Below are positions 27,671 through 40,688 of a stretch of 64,000 nucleotides of DNA, in pieces. The position numbers and the translations under genes were made by a program. Position 1 is the first letter of the stretch. Every line of letters begins with the position of its first letter. Where the stretch lies: positions 2,666,001 to 2,730,000 of the forward strand of contig NZ_CP069535.1 of assembly GCF_016889805.1 (NCBI RefSeq). The letters are read 5' to 3'. The DNA comes from Rhodanobacter sp. FDAARGOS 1247 (GTDB lineage Bacteria > Pseudomonadota > Gammaproteobacteria > Xanthomonadales > Rhodanobacteraceae). Under the pieces are notes generated by a model, which was given only the letters and a program-made list of their open reading frames with translations, did not search any database and had not been told where the DNA came from.

Positions 27671-28462
27671 TCAGGCGGCGTCGAACGCGATCAAGCGCGC
27701 GTCGAAGAGCGAATACTCTGCCGCATCGGTGGCCAGCATGCGCTGGCCCAGGCCCACATGCAGTCCTTCGCCTTGCTCGATCCAGTCGGTTCGGCGGCCG
27801 AGTACGAGGTCAGGATCCCCAGTGAGCTCGCTGCCCGCATAACGCCCCGGAATGAAACCGATCGCTTTCCCGCCATTGCTCCAGGTGACCTGGGTCGGCA
27901 CCCATATCTTGTCGCGCAAATCGCTTGGCGCCTCGAACTTCAGTTCGCTCAGGCGCGAGAACGGCACCCAGGAATAGCCACCGTTGACGATGATCTCCAG
28001 GCAGGGACCGATACGCGGGTCCGCGTCGGCGATCCACTCGAACGCATTTCCGTCAATATTTCCGGCCACTGCCGGCGCCTGCTCGAAAGCCTGTTCACGC
28101 AGGGCGGCGGCCTGCTCATGCTGACCTTCGGCGTCCAGCTTGAGTGCCTGGAGCAGCAGCGCCAGCCATTGCTCCGGTTCTCCGATGATCACCGGCATGC
28201 GCCTGCCGGCAAAGACCTCGGCGCGCACCAGCTCGCCGCGCAATGCTTCGGAGTACGCGCCCACCATCATGGCGTTGAGCGGATCAAGCTCGCCGCAGAC
28301 GTTCAACTGGTTCTGTGCCCGCTCCCATTGTCCGAGCAGGGCCAGCAACTGGAATAAAAAAACCCGGCGCTTGGCGTCTGCCGGGTTGTTGCGTACTTCT
28401 GCAGTGAGCAATTGCAGTGCCTCGTCAGGCCGACCATCTTTGAGCTTGCTCTCGGGCGTCAT
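27671..28462 (-). CDS. tagJ: T6SS accessory protein TagJ (ImpE/SciE)
   Basis: Accessory protein known to bind the TssB N-terminus and modulate ClpV recruitment in H1-type systems. 263 aa. The first half is TPR-like (DEALQLLTAEVRNNPADAKRR); the second half is the ImpE domain with YSWVPFSRLSEL and DLRDKIWVP. ATG 28462 (MTPESKL) is chosen; an extension to 28516 reads as non-conserved sequence. It lies between hcp and tssE. Confidence 0.92.
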   Translation of the reverse strand: MTPESKLKDGRPDEALQLLTAEVRNNPADAKRRVFLFQLLALLGQWERAQNQLNVCGELDPLNAMMVGAYSEALRGELVRAEVFAGRRMPVIIGEPEQWLALLLQALKLDAEGQHEQAAALREQAFEQAPAVAGNIDGNAFEWIADADPRIGPCLEIIVNGGYSWVPFSRLSELKFEAPSDLRDKIWVPTQVTWSNGGKAIGFIPGRYAGSELTGDPDLVLGRRTDWIEQGEGLHVGLGQRMLATDAAEYSLFDARLIAFDAA

Positions 28463-28563
28463 GTCATTCTCGGAAGCGTATCTGTGGACATGTCCACAGA
28501 CAGGCCCGTTGTCCATGCTTGGCCCCGGAGCCGCTCGCGCACGAGATCCGCAAGACCACGCAC

Positions 28564-28637
28564 GGCCTGGTTCTGGACCAGGCCTGCGCGTGCACCGAGC
28601 GGACGATCAGAGCGGAAGCTCCGGGGTTCAACCCCGG
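28564..28637 (-). terminator. Hairpin pair downstream of hcp (possible attenuator)
   Basis: The hcp-tagJ gap contains two strong inverted repeats: GGCCTGGT/ACCAGGCC with a 5-nt loop (28564-28584) and CCGGGGTT-C-AACCCCGG (28621-28637). Neither is followed by a T-run on the minus strand, so full termination is doubtful. Partial termination or 3'-end protection would raise hcp transcript above the rest of the operon, matching the high demand for Hcp. Confidence 0.45.
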
Positions 28638-28668
28638 CTGTGTTGCAAGCCGGGGAGCACCGCGTGGT

Positions 28669-29157
28669 TTAAGCGACTTCTTCGACGCTGTACGCGACCG
28701 TACCGGCTTCGCTGACCTTGCCCTTGTCGTCCTGGGTGGAATAGGCGACTTCGAACTTGGCAAACGCCAGCGAGATGTTCTCGGTCAGCATGTCCTCACC
28801 ACCCGAGCCACCGGTGCTGTAGCTGGTGACCATCACGCTGGTGAGCGTGACTTTCAGGTAGTCATCCTGCGTGCCGCCGGCCTTGGACACATAAAGGATG
28901 GCCGAATCGGAATGGGCGCCGGTGGTCAGGGCCTTCATGAACTGCGTCGAGCTCTTGTCCACATACTTCGTGATGCTGATGTCCTGGACGTTGGCCTTGC
29001 CGGCGCCGCCGCCGCTGCCATGGCCGAACGAGCCACTCTGCGACATGCCCCACGACCAGGCCAGGAGCTGAATCTTGCCAGCGTGCTTCTTGTGCTTCGA
29101 CTCACCGGTAAAGGTGACCGAACCGCCCTTCAACTCCAGATGCATGTCTAATGCCAT
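28669..29157 (-). CDS. hcp: T6SS tube protein Hcp (TssD)
   Basis: Hexameric ring protein that stacks into the inner tube. 162 aa, starting ALDMHLELKGG, with the DISITKYVDKSS segment typical of Hcp1-type proteins. A near-ideal AAGGAGA lies 6 nt before ATG 29157. A 127-bp gap from tssC and hairpins downstream suggest it is expressed at its own level. No C-terminal toxin extension. Confidence 0.97.
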   Translation of the reverse strand: MALDMHLELKGGSVTFTGESKHKKHAGKIQLLAWSWGMSQSGSFGHGSGGGAGKANVQDISITKYVDKSSTQFMKALTTGAHSDSAILYVSKAGGTQDDYLKVTLTSVMVTSYSTGGSGGEDMLTENISLAFAKFEVAYSTQDDKGKVSEAGTVAYSVEEVA

Positions 29158-29284
29158 GAGAATTCTCCTTGTCAGTTTTGGTCAATTGAACCGGATTGGC
29201 CTTCTACTCTTCACCAACGATCCGGCGATGTTGCGTGCAACCACTTGCGCCATGAAGCCATGAAACGAACATCTGGCAGGAGCG

Positions 29285-30778
29285 TCAGCTCTTTGCCGCA
29301 GACGGCAGGCGGGAAACCAGCCGCAAGGACACCGTCAAACCTTCCAACTGGTAATGCGGCTTGAGGAAGAACTTCGAAGTGTAGAAACCCGGTGCGCCCT
29401 CCACTTCTTCCACGATGACTTCCGCCGCGGACAGGGGCTTGCGCGCCTTGGTTTCCTCGCTGGAGTTGGCCGGGTCACCGTCGACGTACTGGCCGATCCA
29501 GGACCCCAGCCACCGCTCCATCGCGTCACGATCCTTGAACGAACCGATCTTGTCCCGGACGATGCACTTCAGGTAATGCGCGAAGCGGCAGCAGGCGAAC
29601 ATGTACGGCAGACGTGCGCCGAGGGCCGCGTTCGCGGTCGCGTCCGGATCGTCGTACTCGTCCGGCTTGGCCAGCGACTGCGCGCTGATGAACGCCGCCA
29701 TGTCCGAGTTCTTCCGGTGGACCAGCGGCATCATGCCCATCTTGTCCAGTTCGGCCGAACGGCGGTCGGTGATGGCGATTTCGGTCGGGCACTTCATGTC
29801 CACGCCGCCGTCGTCGGTGGGGAACGTGTGTGCCGGCAGGCCTTCCACCGCACCACCGGACTCGATGCCGCGGATGCGCGAGCACCAGCCATATTCCTTG
29901 AACGAACGGTTGATGTTCACCGCCATCGAGTAGGCCGCGTTCTGCCAGGTGTACTTGGAAGAGTCGGCGCCACTGGTGTCCTCTTCGAAATTGAACTCCT
30001 CGACGGGGTCGGTCTTGGAGCCATACGGGAGGCGCGCGAGCGTGCGCGGCATGGTCAGACCGATGTACTTGGCGTCGTCCGACTCGCGCAGCGAACGCCA
30101 CGCAGCGTAGTCCGGGGTGGAAAACACCTTGGCCAGATCACGCGGATTGGCCAGTTCGTTCCAGCTGTCCATCCCCATCAGCGTGGATGCCGCCGCGGAA
30201 ATGAACGGCGCATGCGCCGCCGCCGCGACCTGCGCGATACCGCTCAGCAGCTCGACGTCGGGCGGGCTGTGGTCGAAATAGTAGTCACCCACCAGACAGC
30301 CGTAGGGTTCACCACCGAGCTGGCCGTATTCTTCCTCGTACATCTTCTTGAAAATCGGGCTCTGGTCCCAGGCCGTGCCCTTGTAGCGCTTCAGGGTCTT
30401 GGCCAGGTCCTTCTTGGAGATGTTCAACACGCGGATCTTCAGCTGCTGATCCGTTTCGGTGTTGTTGACCAGGTGATGCAGGCCGCGCCACGCGCTCTCC
30501 AGCTTCTGGAAATCGGCGTGGTGCATGATCAGGTTGATCTGCTCGCTGAGCTTGCGATCGATCTCGGCGATGTAGGCGTTGATGGTCTGCGCAACGTCGT
30601 CCGAGACGATGTCGGAACGGCTCAGCACCTGTTCGGCCAGGGTGCGGACGGCCGATTCCACTTCTTCCTTGGCGCGGTCGCTCTTGGGCTTGAATTCCTT
30701 GTTAAGCAGCGCAGCAAAATCGCCGGCGTCCAGAGTCTCTGTGGCGCCACCCTGTTCGGCTAGTTTCTCGGTTGCCAT
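29285..30778 (-). CDS. tssC: T6SS sheath protein TssC (VipB)
   Basis: Large contractile-sheath subunit, 497 aa. Diagnostic stretches include SAWRGLHHLVNNTETD, GCLVGDYYFDHSP, LARLPYGSKTDPVEEF and the C-terminal FFLKPHYQLEGLTVSLRLVS. It pairs with TssB, whose gene lies 6 bp upstream. Confidence 0.98.
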   Translation of the reverse strand: MATEKLAEQGGATETLDAGDFAALLNKEFKPKSDRAKEEVESAVRTLAEQVLSRSDIVSDDVAQTINAYIAEIDRKLSEQINLIMHHADFQKLESAWRGLHHLVNNTETDQQLKIRVLNISKKDLAKTLKRYKGTAWDQSPIFKKMYEEEYGQLGGEPYGCLVGDYYFDHSPPDVELLSGIAQVAAAAHAPFISAAASTLMGMDSWNELANPRDLAKVFSTPDYAAWRSLRESDDAKYIGLTMPRTLARLPYGSKTDPVEEFNFEEDTSGADSSKYTWQNAAYSMAVNINRSFKEYGWCSRIRGIESGGAVEGLPAHTFPTDDGGVDMKCPTEIAITDRRSAELDKMGMMPLVHRKNSDMAAFISAQSLAKPDEYDDPDATANAALGARLPYMFACCRFAHYLKCIVRDKIGSFKDRDAMERWLGSWIGQYVDGDPANSSEETKARKPLSAAEVIVEEVEGAPGFYTSKFFLKPHYQLEGLTVSLRLVSRLPSAAKS

Positions 30779-30784
30779 GCGTGC

Positions 30785-31306
30785 TTACTCCCCGTCTTTG
30801 TTGTTGTCGTCGGACGGCTTCGGCGCTGAAGCCAGCGACTGCAGCAGCGCCGGGTCCTTCAATGCCTGGGCGATCAGGTTCTCTGCGCCGGCCTTGCCGT
30901 CCATGTAGGTGTCGAGGTTGGCAAGCTGGGTACGCGCCTCGAGCAGCTTGGCCACGGCGCCGACCTTGCGGGCCACCGCCGCCGGCGAAAAGTCGTCCAT
31001 GCTCTCGAACGTGATGTCGACCGCGAGGTTGCCTTCGCCGGTCAGGGTGTTGGGAACGGCAAACGTCACCCGGGGCTTCATCGACTGCAACCGGTTGTCG
31101 AAGTTGTCGACATCGATCTCCAGCGCCTTGCGGTCCTCGATCGAGGGCAGTTCGCCAGCGTTCGCACCGGAGAGATCCGACATCACGCCCATCACGAACG
31201 GAACCTGGACCTTCTTCTGCGCGCCGTAGACCTCGACGTCGTATTCGATCTGCACGCGCGGCGCACGGTTGCGCGCGATGAACTTCTGACTGCTTTGCTT
31301 GGCCAT
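30785..31306 (-). CDS. tssB: T6SS sheath protein TssB (VipA)
   Basis: Small sheath subunit, 173 aa. It begins AKQSSQKFIARNRAPRVQIE and contains the conserved PFVMGVMSDLSG and the C-terminal LETYxxG-like hinge (LDTYMDGKAGAENLI). Start ATG 31306, with GGGAGA about 7 nt upstream; longer frames are non-conserved. It is the first gene of the T6SS locus. Confidence 0.97.
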   Translation of the reverse strand: MAKQSSQKFIARNRAPRVQIEYDVEVYGAQKKVQVPFVMGVMSDLSGANAGELPSIEDRKALEIDVDNFDNRLQSMKPRVTFAVPNTLTGEGNLAVDITFESMDDFSPAAVARKVGAVAKLLEARTQLANLDTYMDGKAGAENLIAQALKDPALLQSLASAPKPSDDNNKDGE

Positions 31307-32325
31307 GCCTTGTCTCCCGGTAAATGCTCTTGCAGTTCGAACGGAACGATCAATTCGGTGCGGTACCTGTGTGCGCGTGCCGCAAAAAACCCTACATCGG
31401 TGGGCCGACCTTCCCGCATCGCGAAATGACCGCGACGGAGAACTGCCGGTTTTGCATTGATGCCCATCATTGCCGCTGCCCGACATTCCGAAAGCTGCAA
31501 GCGCACATGCGCTACACAGCCGGACCCGTTCAATCAGCCGGACGTTGCATCAATTGGAATTGCGCAATTTCGAAACACTGCGAACTGCAGGCTCCGGCGC
31601 CCTTGGGCACACGGCGGGGATCCCGGCACAGTCTCCGGATCAGACCCGATATCACCAGATGGTTCGCAAGCGTGATCGTCCACCCCCTTCATTCCATGCG
31701 TCGGACAGGCTCGACGGGGCTCCTTGCTTGCCCCGCCCTGATCTTTCCACCTCATGCCCACGTCCGTCCCCTCCGGACGAACGCAGCAGCTGCCGAATCG
31801 CAGCAATGAAGTGTCTTGCAGCCCCCGTACAACCATCGTCACCGACATGCTGCACTTGTCAGCACAGTCCGTGATACCCGGAGGCCCCTGAATCTGCTAT
31901 CGCGAAACGGCAGTTTTCTGCGCTTCGCTTCAATCCTGAACCAGACTGGTTCGCCCGATAACGTACATCTGCAATCGCCTGTCTGCAAGCTGAATTTGAG
32001 GTTGCCGACGGTAATGACAACAAACTAACAACCGGCCTGTGCCGGATGACATCCACGACACGACAATTGCTGCTGCATCATGTGATTGAGAAGCATCGCA
32101 GGGCGCGAGATCCTGTAGGTTTTCGCCCCGCCCTGAATACCCATGCACAGGGGGAAAGGAGCCGGCCAGCCCGGCCGAAAGCGGCGCGTCGCTGGCAAGT
32201 CGATTCACTGAATCTCCCATTGCAGGAAAATCGGCGAATCGGCCAAACGGAGTCCAGTTCGGCATCGGGATGCGCACGCCTGCCATGCCGCGATCGTCAG
32301 AATGCCGATTCCGATGACCGAAAAC
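31307..32325. other. 1-kb stretch without recognisable genes between tssB and tRNA-Val
   Basis: Several short open frames exist on both strands, but none has a credible Shine-Dalgarno, motif or codon pattern. Base composition is more mixed than in the surrounding genes, with AT-richer patches near 31880-32030. The segment must contain the promoter for tssB and downstream genes, but I see no clear sigma70 or sigma54 pair. A decayed gene or an sRNA cannot be excluded. Confidence 0.5.
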
Positions 32326-32361
32326 AGAAGCGGCGCGACCCCTGGGGATCGCGCCGCTTCT
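32326..32361 (-). terminator. Rho-independent terminator of tRNA-Val
   Basis: A 13-bp perfect stem (AGAAGCGGCGCGA paired with TCGCGCCGCTTCT) with a 10-nt loop. On the minus strand it is followed by TGTTTTC. It lies 10 bp past the tRNA 3' end. Confidence 0.85.
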
Positions 32362-32371
32362 GGATTTCAAT

Positions 32372-32446
32372 TGGTGGGCGGTACAAGGATCGAACTTGTG
32401 ACCCCTACCATGTCAAGGTAGTGCTCTACCGCTGAGCTAACCGCCC
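32372..32446 (-). tRNA. tRNA-Val (anticodon GAC)
   Basis: 75 nt including an encoded CCA. The cloverleaf is complete: acceptor GGGCGGT/ACCGCCC, D arm GCTC...GAGC, anticodon stem CTACC/GGTAG with loop TTGACAT (GAC), T arm ACAAG-TTCGATC-CTTGT, discriminator A. Its 3' end points toward the T6SS locus, the orientation seen when mobile islands insert at tRNA genes. Confidence 0.97.
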
Positions 32447-32535
32447 GTATCGCGCCTGACCTGCCACGCGAGCCGCGCAGTATACGGGAGCCGAAGGCGA
32501 TCGACAATATCCCGCCGGCAACGGGTTTCCCGGGC

Positions 32536-34560
<2,025 letters not shown>

Positions 34561-34712
34561 CGGCTACAGATGTGGGCGCGGTACGCCATTTTAAATCGGG
34601 CCTGCTGACAGGGAGTGTCACCAGAAGCCGACGGACCAAAGGCTGCCCGGCCACTGGAGGGGAAACACCCGCGCCATAGCATGGACGTCCGGTCCACGCA
34701 GGAGGCGACGCC

Positions 34713-35273
34713 GTGACGATACCCGGGAACAGCAGGCCATGGCATGGGCAAACCGGCTTCACCCTGATCGAGCAGATCATGGTGTTCGCCATCATCGGCA
34801 TCCTGGCCAGCGTGGCCACGCCATCCCTGCATCGCCTGCTCGGCCGCAACGAACTGCGGGTTGCCCAGATGGATTTCATCAGCGCCCTGCAGCGCACGCG
34901 CCAGGCAGCCGTGATGAGCGGCAGGCGCTCGCTGTTCTGCCCCACCCGGAATGGCGGCAACTGCAGCGGCGAAACCCGCTGGGACGAGGGCTGGCTGGTC
35001 GGGCACGACAGCAATGGCGACGACCAGCCGGACGGGCACCCCCTGCGTGTCGGCAGCGGCCATCGCGGAAAGCTGCTGATCCAGAGCAGCAATGGCCGCC
35101 ACATCGTCCGCTTCCACCCGGATGGCACCGCCGGTGGCAGCAACATCACCCTGCTGTTCTGTCAGCCGGCGCACGCCAGCGAGGCGCTCACGGTCGTGGT
35201 TTCCAACGCCGGCCGGGTTCGCGGCGCGCCGGCCAGTGCAGCGCAGATCGCCACCTGCACCCATCTGAACTGA
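34713..35273 (+). CDS. FimT/GspH-like type IV pseudopilin
   Basis: 186-aa minor pilin-like protein. Prepilin peptidase site G/FTLIEQ near residue 15 with Glu5 of the mature protein, followed by one hydrophobic helix (IMVFAIIGILASVATPS) and a GspH-type globular domain with two Cys pairs. FimT-type pilins help type IV pilus assembly and, in some species, DNA uptake. GTG 34713 has AGGAGG 7 nt upstream. It stands alone, divergent from uvrB, away from other pilus genes. Confidence 0.88.
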   Translation: MTIPGNSRPWHGQTGFTLIEQIMVFAIIGILASVATPSLHRLLGRNELRVAQMDFISALQRTRQAAVMSGRRSLFCPTRNGGNCSGETRWDEGWLVGHDSNGDDQPDGHPLRVGSGHRGKLLIQSSNGRHIVRFHPDGTAGGSNITLLFCQPAHASEALTVVVSNAGRVRGAPASAAQIATCTHLN

Positions 35274-35296
35274 CCCTGGGCGCACTCGGCGCCCAC

Positions 35297-35310
35297 TTGA
35301 TCCCGGTCAA
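35297..35310. promoter_or_regulatory. FNR/ANR-type box upstream of usp
   Basis: TTGATCCCGGTCAA, one mismatch from TTGAT-N4-ATCAA. It lies 168 bp before the usp start and just after a GGGCGC/GCGCCC hairpin that may end fimT transcription. It likely controls the usp-ATPase-pta-ackA run. Confidence 0.65.
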
Positions 35311-35477
35311 TACCCCATTCAGCGGATGCGCACATGCTGTCTTCCGACCCCCGAGGAGACCGCGTGGCACGTGATCTGCCTGGCGTCCGACGAATCGAAG
35401 TTCGTGGCCGGCAGCGGCGGGGCATCGATGGCGGCCACACCTGCCGCTGACCTTCCACAACCCATGAGAAGTTCGCC

Positions 35478-35915
35478 ATGTTCAAGCGCATCCTGCTGCC
35501 TGTCGACGGTTCCGAACTGTCCCTGCGCGCCGTCGATACCGGCATCGAGCTGGCCGCCCGGCTGGGCGCCAGCGTGTACGCCTTCCACGTGATCGCGCCG
35601 TTCCCCGCCTCCATCTACTTCGCGGAAATCATCCAGGCCAACGAGCCGACCTATACCAGCGAGGCCATCGCCAACGCCGAGAAGTACCTGGCCGACGTGA
35701 GCCGGCGCGCACAGGCCGCCGGAGTTCCCTGCGAGGGCAGCCACGAGACCGACGCACGGCCCTACTCGGCCATCGTCGGCGCCGCGCGCAAGCAGCAGTG
35801 CGACCTGATCGTGATGGCCTCGCACGGCTGGCGCGGTTTCGACCGCTTGTTGCTGGGCAGCGAGACGCACAAGGTGATCCTCAACGGCGACGTGCCGGTG
35901 CTGGTCTGCCGCTGA
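35478..35915 (+). CDS. Universal stress protein (UspA family)
   Basis: 145-aa cytoplasmic Usp fold. Starts FKRILLPVDGSELS and ends with the ATP-binding-type GSETHKVILNGDVPVLVCR (G-2x-G-9x-G-S/T-like pattern preserved as LLGSETHKVIL). First gene after the FNR box; 22 bp before the P-type ATPase gene. FNR/ANR-controlled usp genes are known in pseudomonads, where they support anaerobic survival. Confidence 0.93.
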   Translation: MFKRILLPVDGSELSLRAVDTGIELAARLGASVYAFHVIAPFPASIYFAEIIQANEPTYTSEAIANAEKYLADVSRRAQAAGVPCEGSHETDARPYSAIVGAARKQQCDLIVMASHGWRGFDRLLLGSETHKVILNGDVPVLVCR

Positions 35916-35937
35916 GCGACGGCCCGCAGACCGCGGC

Positions 35938-38463
<2,526 letters not shown>

Positions 38464-38545
38464 CCCGCGACCGCGCCACAGGCGATCTTCAACCTCGCCG
38501 GCCGGCCCGAACCCCACCTCACGCCGGCCCAGCGGAGGCCACGCC

Positions 38546-39484
38546 ATGACTTCGACGCCCGCCCACACTACCGTCGGACAACCGCTGCTGGAGCGCGTCC
38601 GGCAGCTGGGCGCCATCCGCATGGCGGTGGTCCATCCCTGCGACGCCACCAGCCTTGCCGCCGCGCTTGATGCCTGGCGCTGCGGATTGATCGAGCCGGT
38701 ACTGGTGGCGCCACGCCACAAGCTTGAGCAGGTCGCGAAAGACGGCGCGCTCGACCTGGCCGACGTACCCATCGACGACGTGCCCCACAGCCACGCGGCG
38801 GCGGCCCGGGCGGTAGCGCTGGCTGCCAGCGGGCACGTCGACACGTTGATGAAAGGCAGCCTGCATACCGACGAACTGATGACCGCGGTGATTGCCGCCA
38901 CCTCCGGCCTGCGCACGGCGCGGCGCATCTCGCATTGCTACCTGATGAACACGCCGGCCTACCCCCGCCCGTTCATCATCACCGATGGCGCGATCAACAT
39001 TGCGCCGACGCTGGAGGACAAGGCCGACATCGCGCGCAACGCGGTCGACCTGGCCCACATCCTGGGCGTGGCCACGCCGCGCGCGGCTATCCTGGCCGCG
39101 GTGGAGACGATCAACCCGCGCATGCAGGCCACGCTGGACGCGGCCGCCCTGTGCAAGATGGCCGATCGCGGCCAGATCACCGGCGCGATCCTGGACGGGC
39201 CACTGGCCTTCGACAACGCGATCTCCGCCGCCGCCGCGAAGATCAAGGGCATCGCCTCGGACGTGGCAGGTCGCGCCGACATCCTGCTGGTGCCCGACCT
39301 GGAAAGCGGCAACATGCTGGCCAAGCAACTGGAATACCTCGGCGGCGCGACCAGCGCGGCGGTGGTGGTGGGCGCGCGTGTACCGATCGTGCTGACCAGC
39401 CGCGCCGACTCGCGCGAATCGCGCATCGCCTCCTGCGCGCTGGCCGTGCTGATCGCCCATCATTACCAGGGCTCGCCGCCATGA
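38546..39484 (+). CDS. pta: Phosphate acetyltransferase (PTA_PTB family, single domain)
   Basis: Interconverts acetyl-CoA and acetyl phosphate. 312 aa, only the PTA_PTB catalytic domain, without the N-terminal DRTGG region of E. coli Pta. Motifs include the VDTLMKGSLHTDELM segment, the FIITDGAINIAP motif and the C-terminal VPDLESGNMLAKQLEYL (E-x-x-N-M-L-x-K-Q). A phosphobutyryltransferase role is possible from sequence alone, but the ATGA overlap with ackA supports acetate. AGCGGAGG lies upstream of ATG 38546. Confidence 0.9.
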   Translation: MTSTPAHTTVGQPLLERVRQLGAIRMAVVHPCDATSLAAALDAWRCGLIEPVLVAPRHKLEQVAKDGALDLADVPIDDVPHSHAAAARAVALAASGHVDTLMKGSLHTDELMTAVIAATSGLRTARRISHCYLMNTPAYPRPFIITDGAINIAPTLEDKADIARNAVDLAHILGVATPRAAILAAVETINPRMQATLDAAALCKMADRGQITGAILDGPLAFDNAISAAAAKIKGIASDVAGRADILLVPDLESGNMLAKQLEYLGGATSAAVVVGARVPIVLTSRADSRESRIASCALAVLIAHHYQGSPP

Positions 39485-40674
39485 CCGACGCTGCCGGCCA
39501 CCCCCTGATCCTGGTGCTCAACTGCGGCTCCTCCAGCATCAAGTTCGCGCTGTTCGATGCCAGCCACGCGCCGCTGTCGCGCACGCCACACTGGAGCGGC
39601 GCGATCGAGGGCATCACCGGTGCCACGCCGGTGTTCAGCGCGATCGACGCCGCTGTCGAGCCGCTGACACTGGACGCCGGGCAGCCGTACCACTCGGCCC
39701 TGACGTTGCTGCGCCAACGCATCGTGGATCGCCTGGAAGATAGCCGGATCGTGGCGGTCGCTCATCGTGTCGTGCATGGCGGCAGCAAGTATTTCGAGCC
39801 GACGCGGGTCGACGCCGAGGTGCTGGCCGACCTGAAGAGCTACGTCCCGCTGGCGCCGTTGCATCAACCCTTTGCGCTGGAAGCGATCGCCGCGCTGCTG
39901 GATGAACAGCCGCAGCTGCCGCAGGTCGCCTGCTTCGACACCGCCTTCCACCAGAGCATGCCCACCGTGGAAAAAATGCTGCCGCTGCCACGCTCGGCCT
40001 GGCAGCAGGGCTTGCGGCGCTACGGCTTCCACGGCCTGTCATATGCCTACATGGCGCGGGCGCTGGGCGAGCGCTACGGCATGGCCGCGCGCGGCCGCAC
40101 GATCGTGGCGCACCTGGGCAGCGGCGCCAGCCTGTGCGCGATGCAGGATCTGCGCAGTGTCGCCACCACCATGGGCTTCTCCGCACTGGATGGATTGATG
40201 ATGGGCACGCGTTGCGGCGCGCTGGACCCCGGCGCGGTGATCTACCTGATGGAGATCCGCAAACTGTCGCTCGAACAGGTGGCGCGGATGCTGTACCACG
40301 AGTCCGGCCTGCTCGGCGTTTCCGGCATCTCCTCCGATCCGCGCGTGTTGTTGCAGCATGAGGCCGACGCACGCGCACGCGAAGCGCTGGACCTGTACGT
40401 GCGCAGCGCGGTGCGCGAAGTGGGCGCGCTGGCGGCGGCACTGAACGGCCTGGACATGCTGGCGTTCACCGCCGGCGTCGGCGAGCACAACGCGGCGATC
40501 CGCGAACGCATCTGCGCCGGCCTGGGTTTCCTCGGCGTCGAGCTGGACCCTTCGGCGAATGCCGCCCACGCACCCGTGATCTCCAGCGCGTCCAGCAAGG
40601 TGCGTGTGGTGGTGGAACCCACCAACGAGGAATGGGTGGCCGCCAGCGCTGCCGCCACCATCATTCGCTGCTGA
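39481..40674 (+). CDS. ackA: Acetate kinase
   Basis: Acetyl phosphate + ADP to acetate + ATP. 397 aa, full length. Motifs: LVLNCGSSSIKF (N-terminal ASKHA signature), VAHRVVHGG (substrate Arg), YGFHGLSYAY, HLGSGAS and FTAGVGEHNAAIRERI. Start ATG 39481 overlaps the pta stop. It converges with the phosphoketolase gene, 14 bp apart, which supplies acetyl phosphate. Confidence 0.97.
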   Translation: MTDAAGHPLILVLNCGSSSIKFALFDASHAPLSRTPHWSGAIEGITGATPVFSAIDAAVEPLTLDAGQPYHSALTLLRQRIVDRLEDSRIVAVAHRVVHGGSKYFEPTRVDAEVLADLKSYVPLAPLHQPFALEAIAALLDEQPQLPQVACFDTAFHQSMPTVEKMLPLPRSAWQQGLRRYGFHGLSYAYMARALGERYGMAARGRTIVAHLGSGASLCAMQDLRSVATTMGFSALDGLMMGTRCGALDPGAVIYLMEIRKLSLEQVARMLYHESGLLGVSGISSDPRVLLQHEADARAREALDLYVRSAVREVGALAAALNGLDMLAFTAGVGEHNAAIRERICAGLGFLGVELDPSANAAHAPVISSASSKVRVVVEPTNEEWVAASAAATIIRC

Positions 40675-40688
40675 AGCGCGGCACTGCC

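Noticed and set aside
31534..31848. 104-codon minus-strand frame upstream of tssB
   Set aside because: No Shine-Dalgarno, no motif, atypical codon use; treated as non-coding.
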